43,657 nt of DNA from NCBI GenBank assembly GCA_009886125.1, contig VFJK01000005.1:1-43657 (forward strand). The letters run 5' to 3'. Numbering within the stretch: the first letter of the stretch is position 1; every line of letters begins with the position of its first letter. The stretch is from Geobacter sp. Lineage in GTDB: Bacteria; Desulfobacterota; Desulfuromonadia; Geobacterales; DSM-12255. The position numbers were made by a program, and so were the translations under genes. The notes under the pieces were generated by a model. That model was not told where the DNA came from, searched no databases, and was given only the letters and a program-made list of their open reading frames with translations. Shown in pieces: positions 1 through 8,830 of the stretch.

Positions 1-972
1 AGGGCATTCTCTCTTCATACATGGGGCGCAGTCAACCTGTTTTCGAACTATGGCAGCCTGCGTTGCAAGCGGGAACGTAGTAGTATGGTCAGTAGGACCG
101 AAGATGGCAACCAGTGGAATCCCAAATGCAGCTGCAATATGCATGGGTCCGGAATCATTGGTCACAAAAAAATTGCACCGTTTGATTACTGCCATCATTT
201 TCCTTACCCCTGTCTTCCCTGCAAGGTTAAGAGATCTCCCTGTCATCTTTCCGGCAATATCATCAGCAATGGTAACTTCATCAGGACCACCGGTAATCAC
301 AACCTTTGCATCCCATCTCTGAGCAAGCTGATCTGCAACCTCTGCGAACCGCTCAGGATACCAGCGCTTGGCAGAACCGTAAGCAGCACCGGGATTTATG
401 CCGATGAGAACAGTATCGGCATAAATCCCCTCTGCTTCGAGAAGTTCGTTTATCATGGCATCCTCGGAATCAGTTGTTGCCAGAACCTGGGATTTTTGCA
501 CTCCTATGATCCCGTAATATCCAAGCATTGCCAAATAATATCCGGATTGATGACCGGAAAGCATCCTGGCCGACAAAGGGACTTTGTCTGTCAATAGAAA
601 ACCGCGGGCATCAGTCGCATACCCGACTCGCCGAGGAATCCGGGCAAGCCACGCAATGAATGCAGAGTCAAGTGAGTTGGGAAGGAGGATCGCAAGATCG
701 AACGAACGGGCTCTGATCACGGCGGCAATTTTAAAACGACCGGATATCCCTTGATGCGCCCCTTTTCGATCATAGATCATCACTTCATCGACCCATGGAT
801 GCGGACTGAAAAGTTCGGCTACGAGTGGATTCACAAGAAGGGTAATCCGGGCATTGGGGAAATACTCCCTTACGACACCCAAAGCCGGGGTAGTCATCAC
901 TGCATCACCCAGCCAGTTCGTCCCTCTGATGAGCACCCTGCTGACTGAAATCTGATCGAGGCCCTTCATCAT
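1..972 (-). CDS. waaF: ADP-heptose:LPS heptosyltransferase II, 3' part missing at window edge
   Basis: This enzyme adds heptose to the growing LPS inner core on the cytoplasmic face of the inner membrane, after Kdo transfer by WaaA. The reverse-strand reading frame is open from 972 to the left edge (about 324 residues), so the C-terminus is cut off. It begins with a short lead followed by RVLIRGTNWLGDAVMTTPAL, the GT9 N-terminal nucleotide-sugar signature. Later it shows TNDSGPMHIAAAFG and AIFGPTD, the donor-binding segment typical of WaaF rather than WaaC. The ATG at 972 overlaps the stop of the upstream zinc-ribbon gene in an ATGA arrangement, which supports this start and translational coupling. 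An alternative ATG lies one codon later. Family assignment is firm. The choice of heptosyltransferase II over I rests on motif wording. Confidence 0.88.
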   Translation of the reverse strand, partial: MMKGLDQISVSRVLIRGTNWLGDAVMTTPALGVVREYFPNARITLLVNPLVAELFSPHPWVDEVMIYDRKGAHQGISGRFKIAAVIRARSFDLAILLPNSLDSAFIAWLARIPRRVGYATDARGFLLTDKVPLSARMLSGHQSGYYLAMLGYYGIIGVQKSQVLATTDSEDAMINELLEAEGIYADTVLIGINPGAAYGSAKRWYPERFAEVADQLAQRWDAKVVITGGPDEVTIADDIAGKMTGRSLNLAGKTGVRKMMAVIKRCNFFVTNDSGPMHIAAAFGIPLVAIFGPTDHTTTFPLATQAAIVRKQVDCAPCMKRECP

Positions 973-1154
973 TTCCCGACGGTCATCTCTTCAGCTTCAT
1001 CTATAAGCATAACCGGTATATCATCACGTATCGGATAGCTGAGAAGACAGCTGTTACACTCAAGCGAGGGTTTGTCCGGCCTATGGACAAGCGCCCCTTT
1101 ACATTTCGGGCATGCAAGGATACTGAGAAGCGATGCAGATATTGGCATGTTCAC
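969..1154 (-). CDS. Trm112/YcaR-like zinc-ribbon protein
   Basis: This is a 61-residue protein of the Trm112/UPF0434 (YcaR) type. It shows CPKCKG near residue 15 and CNSC near residue 33, two CxxC knuckles that would bind one zinc ion, followed by YPIRDDIPVMLIDEA, the conserved C-terminal segment of the family. Eukaryotic and archaeal Trm112 proteins activate methyltransferases, while the role of small bacterial members is poorly defined. It sits 6 nt after lpxK and overlaps waaF by 4 nt. E. coli ycaR is likewise close to lpxK, so the association with lipid A/Kdo genes is an established neighbourhood. The function here is not known. Confidence 0.88.
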   Translation of the reverse strand: MNMPISASLLSILACPKCKGALVHRPDKPSLECNSCLLSYPIRDDIPVMLIDEAEEMTVGK

Positions 1155-1160
1155 TCCTGT

Positions 1161-2231
1161 TTAGAGTAGATTGTCCAGAGCAGTCTTAAGTTTCGAATCA
1201 TCATAAAAGGAAACCTCCAGCACGGCTACAAAGAAAGGGAGATCCTTGACTGAATTTTGAGAGATTTTCACTGCATCCTTCGAAGTCGTGATCAGGAAAT
1301 CAGCAGATGATGACCGTTTGAGCTTTGCCAAAGCAGCAATCTCGTCGTCTCCGTAGTCAGTATGATCCGGGAAAGCAATCGTTGAGACCAGTTGGACACC
1401 AGACTTCTCAAGTGAATCGAAGAATTGATCAGGGTCTGCAATACCGGCAAATGCGAGCCCTTTTAAGCCTTTCAGCTTTTCAAAAGGCATAACAGTACCT
1501 CCAAGGGACCTGTACCCTGAAAGTCTGTGTTCGGAAAAAACAACCGGCTTGGTTCCCGGAAACTGATCAGGTTTCTGGTCTGAAAAATCAGTTCGGGTTG
1601 AAACTATCAGGTCAGCACGGTTGATTGCAGATAAAGGTTCACGAAGAGTGCCTGCCGGAAAGACAAACCCGTTCCCGAAAGGCTTTTTCGAATCCATAAG
1701 AAGGATGTTCAGGTCACGCTTCAGGCTCAGGTGCTGGAATCCGTCATCAAGAATAAATATCTCCGGTTTAAACCGTTCCACAGCCACGCAGCCGGCAGCG
1801 TATCTGCTGCTGCCTATGACAACAATGAGCCCCGGTACGCTGTCTGCGAGCAGACAAGGTTCGTCTCCAGCTTCAAATGGAGAGAGCACTCTTTTCAGAC
1901 CGTCTGACACCACTGCAACGCTGCCTTCAAGTGATCCTCCATATCCTCTTGAAAGCACCGCCACCTTTTTCCCCTTACCCAGCAGATAAGCGGCAATCCA
2001 GGCGGTTACCGGAGTCTTGCCGGTACCTCCGACAGTCAAATTCCCCACTGATATTACCTGTGCATGAAGAGTCTTGACCCGAAATATCGACAAGCTGTAT
2101 GCAGCTGCTCTGATTCTCATGAGAGCAGAGTATCCGAAAGACAGGATCCTAAGCAGATTCAGGATCACCCGGTCTGCAGATGAAAGATCGTCACCGGAGG
2201 TCAACTTTATGAAATACTCCTCTATATTCAA
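1161..2231 (-). CDS. lpxK: Tetraacyldisaccharide 4'-kinase
   Basis: LpxK phosphorylates the 4' position of the lipid A disaccharide to give lipid IVA, at the inner face of the cytoplasmic membrane. The protein has 356 residues, close to the family norm. It shows a P-loop GNLTVGGTGKT at residues 63-73, preceded by a hydrophobic amphipathic N-terminus that would anchor it. ILDDGFQH, the conserved metal/catalytic DDGFQ motif, is also present. The start is a TTG overlapping the waaA stop by 4 nt, with a GGGAG-like ribosome site just upstream. No better ATG exists before the P-loop, so the TTG start is preferred. It follows waaA directly and precedes the Trm112-like gene. Confidence 0.93.
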   Translation of the reverse strand: MNIEEYFIKLTSGDDLSSADRVILNLLRILSFGYSALMRIRAAAYSLSIFRVKTLHAQVISVGNLTVGGTGKTPVTAWIAAYLLGKGKKVAVLSRGYGGSLEGSVAVVSDGLKRVLSPFEAGDEPCLLADSVPGLIVVIGSSRYAAGCVAVERFKPEIFILDDGFQHLSLKRDLNILLMDSKKPFGNGFVFPAGTLREPLSAINRADLIVSTRTDFSDQKPDQFPGTKPVVFSEHRLSGYRSLGGTVMPFEKLKGLKGLAFAGIADPDQFFDSLEKSGVQLVSTIAFPDHTDYGDDEIAALAKLKRSSSADFLITTSKDAVKISQNSVKDLPFFVAVLEVSFYDDSKLKTALDNLL

Positions 2232-3523
2232 AGTTCTCCCTTCAGAAGCCTGCTGATAATCTCCATATTAAGCACTGTAGACCCGGCTTCATCGGAAAGC
2301 AGCTGGGCACCTTTCTCACCCATCCTCAGACACTCGGATTTATTATGATAAAGTTCCGCCATACTCTCTTTAAGTCCTTCAAAGTCCAGGACCTCTCTGG
2401 CAGCACCGTAACGAATCGACATAGCTGCAATCTCACGGAAATTAGACATATGTGGACCGAAAAGCACCGGAACTCCGACCGAGGACGGCTCAAGGGGGTT
2501 ATGACCACCGACGGGCACAAGACTCCCGCCAACAAATACAAGATCGGAAGCAGCATATAGAGAGAGCAGTTCACCGACTGTGTCAACAATAAGGACTTCA
2601 TCCTCCTTGAGTTTTCCGTCGTGACCAGACAATGCTGAACGTAAAACCGGCTTAAACCCGAATCCTTCTGCGATTTTTGCTACCTCTCCAGCACGCTCGG
2701 GATGACGTGGGACAAGAATCATAAGAGCAGATGCACCGCTCTTCCTGAGTGAATCAAATGCAGAGAGCACAAGCTCGTCTTCACCCTTATGAGTACTCCC
2801 GGCAGTGAAAATAAACACCTTTTCAGGAATGCTGAACCTAGCCCTGGTCATTCTCTTCTCTTCAGCATCAGAACCGGTAAATGGAATATCAAATTTAAGA
2901 TTTCTGGTCACTGATACTTTCTCTGAAGCAGCCCCGATTGACCTGATCCTGCTTGCATCGACTTCACTCTGCATGCAGAAGGCATCTACATACTCAAGGA
3001 CCTTTCTGAAAAAGATCCTGAATCTTAAGTAGCTCCTGAACGAGCGGTCAGATATCCTGCCATTTACAACGACAACAGGTATAGCCAGAGAGCGGGCTGA
3101 ACAGAGGAAATTGGGCCAGAGTTCGGTTTCTACAATAATGACAAGTACAGGATTCATCTCTGAAAGCAGATGCTTGACTGCAAACGTGAAATCGAATGGG
3201 AAATAGATACAGACATCAACTTCTTTGATCTTTTGTGCTATAGATCGGCCTGTCTCGGTCATATTTGAAATGACAAGAGGGTGCTGTGGATAGGATTTCT
3301 TCAGTGCCGCAAGAAGGGGCTTTACAGCTGTTGTCTCGCCGACTGAAACGGAATGGACCCAGATGGGGCGCTTCCCTTGAAGTTTTTCTGTGACATCTGT
3401 GCCTATGAAACCAAAACGCTGCGGCAGAGCAGCCGGTCTCTCTCGTGAAATGGAACGGTAGAGGTGATACGCAAGAATGAATGGAAGGGAAACCCAAAGG
3501 ATTATGTCATACAGGATCAGCAT
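2228..3523 (-). CDS. waaA: Kdo transferase (3-deoxy-D-manno-octulosonic acid transferase)
   Basis: WaaA transfers one or more Kdo residues from CMP-Kdo to lipid IVA. The 431-residue protein begins with a hydrophobic anchor (about residues 1-20). It then has VHSVSVGET, with Glu63 matching the known catalytic glutamate of GT30 enzymes. The C-terminal half contains FVGGSLVPVGGHNPLEP, the CMP-binding motif of this family. The number of Kdo residues added cannot be told from sequence. It starts 21 nt after the DUF374 acyltransferase gene and overlaps lpxK by 4 nt. Confidence 0.94.
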   Translation of the reverse strand: MLILYDIILWVSLPFILAYHLYRSISRERPAALPQRFGFIGTDVTEKLQGKRPIWVHSVSVGETTAVKPLLAALKKSYPQHPLVISNMTETGRSIAQKIKEVDVCIYFPFDFTFAVKHLLSEMNPVLVIIVETELWPNFLCSARSLAIPVVVVNGRISDRSFRSYLRFRIFFRKVLEYVDAFCMQSEVDASRIRSIGAASEKVSVTRNLKFDIPFTGSDAEEKRMTRARFSIPEKVFIFTAGSTHKGEDELVLSAFDSLRKSGASALMILVPRHPERAGEVAKIAEGFGFKPVLRSALSGHDGKLKEDEVLIVDTVGELLSLYAASDLVFVGGSLVPVGGHNPLEPSSVGVPVLFGPHMSNFREIAAMSIRYGAAREVLDFEGLKESMAELYHNKSECLRMGEKGAQLLSDEAGSTVLNMEIISRLLKGEL

Positions 3524-3544
3524 AAAATGACTCTCTTCACGATT

Positions 3545-4213
3545 TCAGACTGTTTCTCGAAAAAAAGCATCTGCTCTTGACGTTGCATCGTTCAGCGCGA
3601 TTTCTATACGAATCCTGAAATCCTCAATATCCTCATTTTTTTGATAATAAAGAGGATCGCCAATAACAAAAACCAGCCTTGAAAATGGTAAGGGGAAGAA
3701 GAACCTGTCCCAACTCCTGAATCGCAGTTTCATGGATGATGAGAACGCAAACGGGATGACTGCTTTGCCGCTCAGCCGTGCAATCTGTGCAACTCCGCCT
3801 TTGACTATTTCCGGAGGGCCCTTCGGTCCGTCCGGGGTGATACCTATATCCGAGCCGTGCTTAAGCAGGTTAACCAGCTCTCGCAGAGCTGCAACTCCCC
3901 CTTTTGAAGACGACCCCCTCACGAGTTCATACCCGAACCGTTTCATGACGTTGGCAATGATCTCGCCATCACGATGGGTACTGATTAGAATATGCAGCCT
4001 TTTCCCCGGGTATATAAATGGGAGCATCAGCATTCTAGCGTGCCAACTCATTCCGATATAGACTTCTTCTCTATCAGCATAAGCGTGCAGGGTCGTTTCG
4101 CCAACAGAAGAGACCCTCATAGTATGCCGAAGCACGATTATTATCGAATATAGGAGATACGAAGCCAGAGGACTTCCAAGCAAAGATGCGAATCGTCTTC
4201 TTATTGCTTTCAT
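3545..4213 (-). CDS. DUF374 lysophospholipid acyltransferase-like protein, probable LpxJ-type lipid A acyltransferase
   Basis: This is a 222-residue LPLAT-superfamily protein of the DUF374 group. It has an N-terminal hydrophobic segment (about residues 14-28), STHRDGE with His80 and Asp82 as the likely catalytic pair, and TPDGPKGP at about 127-133, followed by a GGVAQIARLSGKAVIP segment usual for the group. Known DUF374 members in epsilonproteobacteria (LpxJ) add a secondary acyl chain to lipid A and, unlike LpxL/LpxM, need not wait for Kdo addition. Its place between msbA and waaA, in a train that otherwise has no lpxL or lpxM, fits such a role. Substrate and chain position are inferred. A role in phospholipid acylation cannot be excluded. 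Confidence 0.8.
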   Translation of the reverse strand: MKAIRRRFASLLGSPLASYLLYSIIIVLRHTMRVSSVGETTLHAYADREEVYIGMSWHARMLMLPFIYPGKRLHILISTHRDGEIIANVMKRFGYELVRGSSSKGGVAALRELVNLLKHGSDIGITPDGPKGPPEIVKGGVAQIARLSGKAVIPFAFSSSMKLRFRSWDRFFFPLPFSRLVFVIGDPLYYQKNEDIEDFRIRIEIALNDATSRADAFFRETV

Positions 4214-4216
4214 AGT

Positions 4217-5935
4217 CTATTTGAACTGCATTTCATGAAGTTTGGAGTAGAGACCGTCAAGCGCAATCAGCTCGGCATGAGTACCGGATTCGACAACCCT
4301 GCCGGCTTCGATCACTACAATCCTGTCAGCATGAAGTATTGTGGAGAGTCTGTGAGCTATGACGAATGTCGTTCTGTTTACCATCAGGTTGTTAAGCGCC
4401 TCCTGGACCATCTGTTCACTCTCAGTATCAAGAGCACTGGTAGCTTCGTCAAGTATCAGAACCGGAGCATCCTTGAGTATTGCCCTTGCAATGCAGAGTC
4501 TTTGACGCTGCCCCCCTGAGAGCCTGACGCCACGGTCACCAATATTCGTTTCGTATCCTTCCGGCATCTCCAGAATGAAATCATGGGCATACGCTGCACG
4601 TGCGGCAGCCTGTACTTCAGCTGAAGTGGCAGCAGTTTTGCCATAGCGAATATTGTTTGCAATAGTATCGTTGAAAAGTATCGTCTCCTGATCGACAAGA
4701 GCAACATTTGAAAGGAGGTCTGAAAGCCTGAGATCCCTTACATCGATTCCATCGATAAGCACAGCACCTGACTTGGGATCATAGAATCGAGTAATCAGGG
4801 AGACGAGGGTGGTTTTCCCTCCGCCTGATGGACCGACCAACGCGATTATCTCCCCTTTCCGTGCCTCAAGGGAGATATCATTCAGTATCAGATCATCTTC
4901 ATTGAAACTGAATGAGACCCTGTCAAAGCGTACTTCGCCGACCGCTCTTCCGAGTGGTTTCGGATTTTCAGGATCAACGATATCGGGTTTTTCATCAATG
5001 ACTTCAAACACCCTTTCAGCAGAGCCGATAGCCCGTTGGAGAACATTGTATGAGTTTATAAGCTTTTTCACCGGTGCATAAACCAGGGCCATAGCGGTGA
5101 CAAAGGAGAAAAATTCAGCAGTCGTAATTCTTCCTGAAATAACACTGTTGCCACCAATCCAGATCACTGCTGCTACACCGAATGAGGTAATTGTCTCCAT
5201 AATCGGAGCGCTCAGAGAGTCATATTTGATGGATTTACGGACATAGGTATAAAAATCAAGATTCCGACCTCTGAATTTGTCAACCTCCCGACTCTCAAGG
5301 GCGAAGGCTTTTATTACTTTTATCCCGGAAAAAGTCTCCTGAAGTACTGACGTTATATCACCCATCTTCTCCTGACCGATCTTTGCGAGTTTTTTTATCT
5401 TCTTGCCTATCAGCTGAGCAGGATAAACAGTAGCAGGAATGACAAGAAAAGAGATAATAGCCAGCCGCCAGTCCCGGTAAAAAATAACAAAGAGTAATGA
5501 GAGTGCAGAAAACCCGTCTCTGAAAAACCCGGTAATCATACTTGCAACACCATCTTGCATCGTATTTACGTCATTCAGAATCCTGGACATAAGACCGCCG
5601 GTTGACTGTCTGTTAAAAAAACCGAGCGATAGGCCCATGCTCCGCTCATAGACGTCATTCCGGATTTTCTGTATTGCCAGTTGACCGGCAGTCCGGACAA
5701 AATAATCGTTGCAATATCGGCATAACCCTCTGAAAACAAAAAGGAGGATTACGCCAAAGGGAAGAAGCGTGAGAATGTATAACTGTTTTTCAGCAAAGAT
5801 TTTCTTCAGTATTGGTTCAACGAGATAGGCAAATGCTCCATCCATAGACCCGACACCGATCGATGCGACAGCGGCAATCAGGATCCTCCACCAGTGAGGT
5901 TTGCTGTAGGCGATTATCCTTTTGAAAGTATCCAT
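4217..5935 (-). CDS. msbA: Lipid A flippase, ABC transporter MsbA
   Basis: MsbA uses ATP to flip lipid A-core across the inner membrane. The 572-residue half-transporter has an N-terminal six-helix ABC membrane domain (about residues 1-310). The nucleotide-binding domain carries Walker A GPSGGGKT, the ABC signature LSGGQRQR, Walker B VLILDEATSALD and a switch histidine in FVIAHRLST. The length is typical of MsbA (about 580). Its start codon overlaps the lpxB stop by one base (TAATG), and the DUF374 gene follows after 3 nt. The lipid A context makes LPS the likely substrate. Multidrug exporters share the same architecture. Confidence 0.92.
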   Translation of the reverse strand: MDTFKRIIAYSKPHWWRILIAAVASIGVGSMDGAFAYLVEPILKKIFAEKQLYILTLLPFGVILLFVFRGLCRYCNDYFVRTAGQLAIQKIRNDVYERSMGLSLGFFNRQSTGGLMSRILNDVNTMQDGVASMITGFFRDGFSALSLLFVIFYRDWRLAIISFLVIPATVYPAQLIGKKIKKLAKIGQEKMGDITSVLQETFSGIKVIKAFALESREVDKFRGRNLDFYTYVRKSIKYDSLSAPIMETITSFGVAAVIWIGGNSVISGRITTAEFFSFVTAMALVYAPVKKLINSYNVLQRAIGSAERVFEVIDEKPDIVDPENPKPLGRAVGEVRFDRVSFSFNEDDLILNDISLEARKGEIIALVGPSGGGKTTLVSLITRFYDPKSGAVLIDGIDVRDLRLSDLLSNVALVDQETILFNDTIANNIRYGKTAATSAEVQAAARAAYAHDFILEMPEGYETNIGDRGVRLSGGQRQRLCIARAILKDAPVLILDEATSALDTESEQMVQEALNNLMVNRTTFVIAHRLSTILHADRIVVIEAGRVVESGTHAELIALDGLYSKLHEMQFK

Positions 5936-7077
5936 TACGCCGGAAGCTCCATTAACTGCAGTGCCAGTTCAGCAACTCTTACCGTTGCGCCAGGCTCTCC
6001 CAGTTTTTGTTTTACATCTAGAAGTTGCGCTCTCATAGTTGAAGCATAACTTTCATCGCTCAGTATTCTTGATATCTCAGCAGTAATGTTGTCCGTATTG
6101 ACATCGTGCTGTATCAACTCCTGAACTATTTTCCGACCGGCAACAATGTTACAGATCCCGTACATATCCAGGTCAACCAGCAACCGCCCTAACCTGTATG
6201 TCAACTCTGCGACTTTATAAATGATGACCATAGGTATCCCGAAGAGTGCGATCTCCATAGTAACTGTTCCGGAGGCAGCTATGATCGCATCACAAACCTG
6301 CATTACATCATAGTTCCTGCCTTCAACAACAGTTACTTCAATATCCGCATCAATCAGAAAAGAGTCGAGGAGCGTTCGGTCCACAGTTGATGCACGCGGG
6401 AGAATAAACTGCAGATCCGGAAATTTCTTCTTCAATCGAGAAGCCGACTCAAGCATATGAGGTAAAAGAAGGGAGATCTCTTTCTTTCTACTCCCGGGAA
6501 AAAGCCCGACTGTCCGGCAATCAGGGGAGAGCCTGAAATCTGATTGAGCTTGCTCCCTGCTCATAGTAGGGATTGCCATATCGATAAGTGGATGACCTAC
6601 AAAAGAGACTGGAAGACCCTCTTTTTCAAATATGGGCACCTCAAAAGGAAAAATAACTGCTGCGTGATCAACCAGTTGTGCAATTTTTCGTGCTCTGCTG
6701 GCATGCCATGCCCAGACTTGAGGGGTAATGAAATAAAGAATCTTGACCCCGGCTTTTCTGGCTAGCGAGGCTATTCTCAAGTTGAAGCCTGGATAATCGA
6801 TAAGTATCAGCAGGTCAGGTGGATTATCCCTGATTATCTTCTTCAATGTAGTATATGCCTTATAAATCAAACCAAAATGCGAGATGACCTCTACAAGTCC
6901 GACTACTGCCATTCCCTTGGAGTCGATAAGGGTGTCGACACCGGCAGTCCGCATAGCCGGGCCGCCGATACCGAAAAAGCGCACCGACGAGTCAAGCCGG
7001 TGCGCCTCTTCAACCAATCGTGCGCCGTACATGTCACCGGATGCCTCTCCGGCAACTATCATTATATTTTTACTCAT
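5935..7077 (-). CDS. lpxB: Lipid-A-disaccharide synthase
   Basis: LpxB condenses 2,3-diacylglucosamine-1-phosphate (lipid X) with UDP-2,3-diacylglucosamine to form the lipid A disaccharide. The 380-residue protein has the N-terminal signature GEASGDMYGARL. It also has LILIDYPGFNLRIA, QVWAWHASRARKI, VGHPLID and the GLFPGSRKKEI motif, all hallmarks of GT19. Length is normal. It lies 11 nt after the GnnA-like oxidoreductase gene and overlaps msbA by one base. One of its substrates, lipid X, requires an LpxH, LpxI or LpxG pyrophosphatase, and none of these is encoded in this window. Confidence 0.95.
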   Translation of the reverse strand: MSKNIMIVAGEASGDMYGARLVEEAHRLDSSVRFFGIGGPAMRTAGVDTLIDSKGMAVVGLVEVISHFGLIYKAYTTLKKIIRDNPPDLLILIDYPGFNLRIASLARKAGVKILYFITPQVWAWHASRARKIAQLVDHAAVIFPFEVPIFEKEGLPVSFVGHPLIDMAIPTMSREQAQSDFRLSPDCRTVGLFPGSRKKEISLLLPHMLESASRLKKKFPDLQFILPRASTVDRTLLDSFLIDADIEVTVVEGRNYDVMQVCDAIIAASGTVTMEIALFGIPMVIIYKVAELTYRLGRLLVDLDMYGICNIVAGRKIVQELIQHDVNTDNITAEISRILSDESYASTMRAQLLDVKQKLGEPGATVRVAELALQLMELPA

Positions 7078-7088
7078 TCGAGGTTCAC

Positions 7089-8051
7089 TTATATTTTCGG
7101 GCTCAGTAATAATTGATTCTCTTTGATTTTTTCTTCAATAAGAATGGCGATCTCAAGGGCTCTCTTCCCATCCTCACCAGTCACGACTGGAGGGCTTTTT
7201 GTCCGTACTGAATTGATAAAGGCTTGAATTTCTGCAAGGATCTGATCCTTCTGGGGGACATCGACCTCGTTGATACTGACGGCAGGCACACCAGGAGCCG
7301 ACTCACCTTCTCCCTTACGGTAGACTGCGGAAATCCTGTTCTGGAAATCCACTGATATATATGCATCCTTCTGGAATATCTGCATTCTTCTTTCGCTCTT
7401 CAGGCTGATACGGCTTGCCGTAATGTTCGCCGTCGCACCATTTACATACTCGATGCGGGCATTTGCGATATCCGGTTCGCTGCTGTACACAGAAGCACCG
7501 GAAGCAGATATTGATGAGATCTCCGAGTTGATTAAAGTGCTTATGATATCAATATCATGGACCATAAGGTCCAATATGACACTGACATCTGTACCGCGAG
7601 GCTTGTACGGAGCTACTCTGACTGCATCGATGAACCCGGGGCGGATTATTTCACTTCGAACAGCCTCAAGGGCAGGATTGAATCTCTCGAGGTGTCCAGC
7701 CTGAAGGATCAATCCCTTATTTTCAGCAACAGTAATCAGATCAGCAGCTTCTTTTACTGTTGTCGTTACAGGCTTTTCCAGAAGAATGTGTATACCGTTA
7801 TCCAAAAAGAAAGCAGCAGTTTCATAATGCATTCTTGTGGGGACAACTATACTTACCAGATCAACCTTGCCGACAAGTTCCCTGTAGTCCGAAAATGCGT
7901 GAGCTCCGACAGCAGAGGCGACCTCTTCAGCACGAAGAGCATCTGAATCTGCAACCCCGACGAGTTCGACATCAGAAATAGAAGCATATTTTTCAGCATG
8001 GAATTTGCCGAGGTAGCCGACACCGATAACTGCTGCACGTATTCTGTTCAT
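7089..8051 (-). CDS. Gfo/Idh/MocA-family oxidoreductase, possible UDP-GlcNAc 3-dehydrogenase (GnnA-like)
   Basis: This 320-residue NAD(P)-dependent oxidoreductase has an N-terminal Rossmann fold (AVIGVGYLGKFHAEKYA) and LLEKPVTT, the EKP catalytic-lysine motif of the Gfo/Idh/MocA family. A C-terminal substrate domain contains LMVHDIDII. In Acidithiobacillus and Leptospira a member of this family (GnnA) oxidises the 3-hydroxyl of UDP-GlcNAc so that GnnB can aminate it, giving lipid A with amide-linked 3-acyl chains. The 4-nt overlap with lpxA and the position just before lpxB support a role in lipid A precursor modification. No GnnB aminotransferase is present in the window, so the pathway is unproven and other sugar substrates are possible. 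Confidence 0.78.
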   Translation of the reverse strand: MNRIRAAVIGVGYLGKFHAEKYASISDVELVGVADSDALRAEEVASAVGAHAFSDYRELVGKVDLVSIVVPTRMHYETAAFFLDNGIHILLEKPVTTTVKEAADLITVAENKGLILQAGHLERFNPALEAVRSEIIRPGFIDAVRVAPYKPRGTDVSVILDLMVHDIDIISTLINSEISSISASGASVYSSEPDIANARIEYVNGATANITASRISLKSERRMQIFQKDAYISVDFQNRISAVYRKGEGESAPGVPAVSINEVDVPQKDQILAEIQAFINSVRTKSPPVVTGEDGKRALEIAILIEEKIKENQLLLSPKI

Positions 8052-8830
8052 TTCTTGCAGATCCCTCTTTTCGTCCCCTCGATGAACTCAAGGAAATGAT
8101 CGCGTTGTGAAGACTGTTTTACAAGGTTCCTTATCCTTACAACAGCATCTGGTAATTTCAGCCCGGAAAAGACGATGGTCTTGTACATTGTCTTTATATC
8201 CCTGATGATATCTTCACTGAAACCGTTCCTTTTCAAGCCTATAAGGTTGAGACCACGAAGCTTTGCTGCCCGGCGCTCTTCTGAAGTCGCAATAGTATAG
8301 GGAAGAATATCCTGGCCGATCATAGTACCACCGCCGATCATTGCGAACTCACCGATCCTCGTAAACTGGTGCACAGCACAGAGCCCGCCGAAAATCACAT
8401 TGTTTTCAACAGTGACATGACCTGCAAGGGTTGCTGAGTTTGCCATAATCACATTGCTGCCGACTATGCAGTCATGGGCAATATGCGAGTAAGACATGAA
8501 CATGTTGTTATTCCCGACGACAGTCTTTGCTGATCCGGACGGCGAACCGAGATGAATGGTTACAAACTCGCGGATAACATTATTATTGCCGATCTCAAGG
8601 GTTGTCGCTTCTCCCTTGTACTTGATATCCTGTGGCGGAGCACCTACTGAAGCTAGCTGTGAGATCCTGTTGTTTTCTCCAATAGTCGTCCAGCCATCTA
8701 TGACTGCATTAGCCCCGATTACTGTCCCTTTGCCGATCTTCACATTCGCACCGATCACCGCATGAGGGCCAATTTCTACGCCTTCGTCAATCTGGGCACC
8801 GGGATAAATAACTGCAGTAGGATGTATCAT
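8048..8830 (-). CDS. lpxA: UDP-N-acetylglucosamine acyltransferase
   Basis: LpxA transfers a 3-hydroxyacyl chain from ACP to the 3-position of UDP-GlcNAc, the first step of lipid A synthesis. The protein has 260 residues of left-handed beta-helix hexapeptide repeats and a C-terminal helical domain. SHIAHD places His119 at the position of the E. coli catalytic His125. AVHQF (His154) and QDIKYKGE (Gln67) are also conserved. Gly167 aligns with E. coli Gly173, the hydrocarbon-ruler residue, which suggests a long acyl chain near C14. I chose the ATG at 8830 because AAAGGAG lies just upstream. The frame is open to a TTG at 8890, but those 20 residues do not resemble an LpxA N-terminus. Confidence 0.95.
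   Translation of the reverse strand: MIHPTAVIYPGAQIDEGVEIGPHAVIGANVKIGKGTVIGANAVIDGWTTIGENNRISQLASVGAPPQDIKYKGEATTLEIGNNNVIREFVTIHLGSPSGSAKTVVGNNNMFMSYSHIAHDCIVGSNVIMANSATLAGHVTVENNVIFGGLCAVHQFTRIGEFAMIGGGTMIGQDILPYTIATSEERRAAKLRGLNLIGLKRNGFSEDIIRDIKTMYKTIVFSGLKLPDAVVRIRNLVKQSSQRDHFLEFIEGTKRGICKK

Noticed and set aside
50-948. Plus-strand open frames at the left edge
   Set aside because: They are antisense shadows of the waaF frame, which carries clear GT9 motifs. The plus-strand proteins have no recognisable domain.
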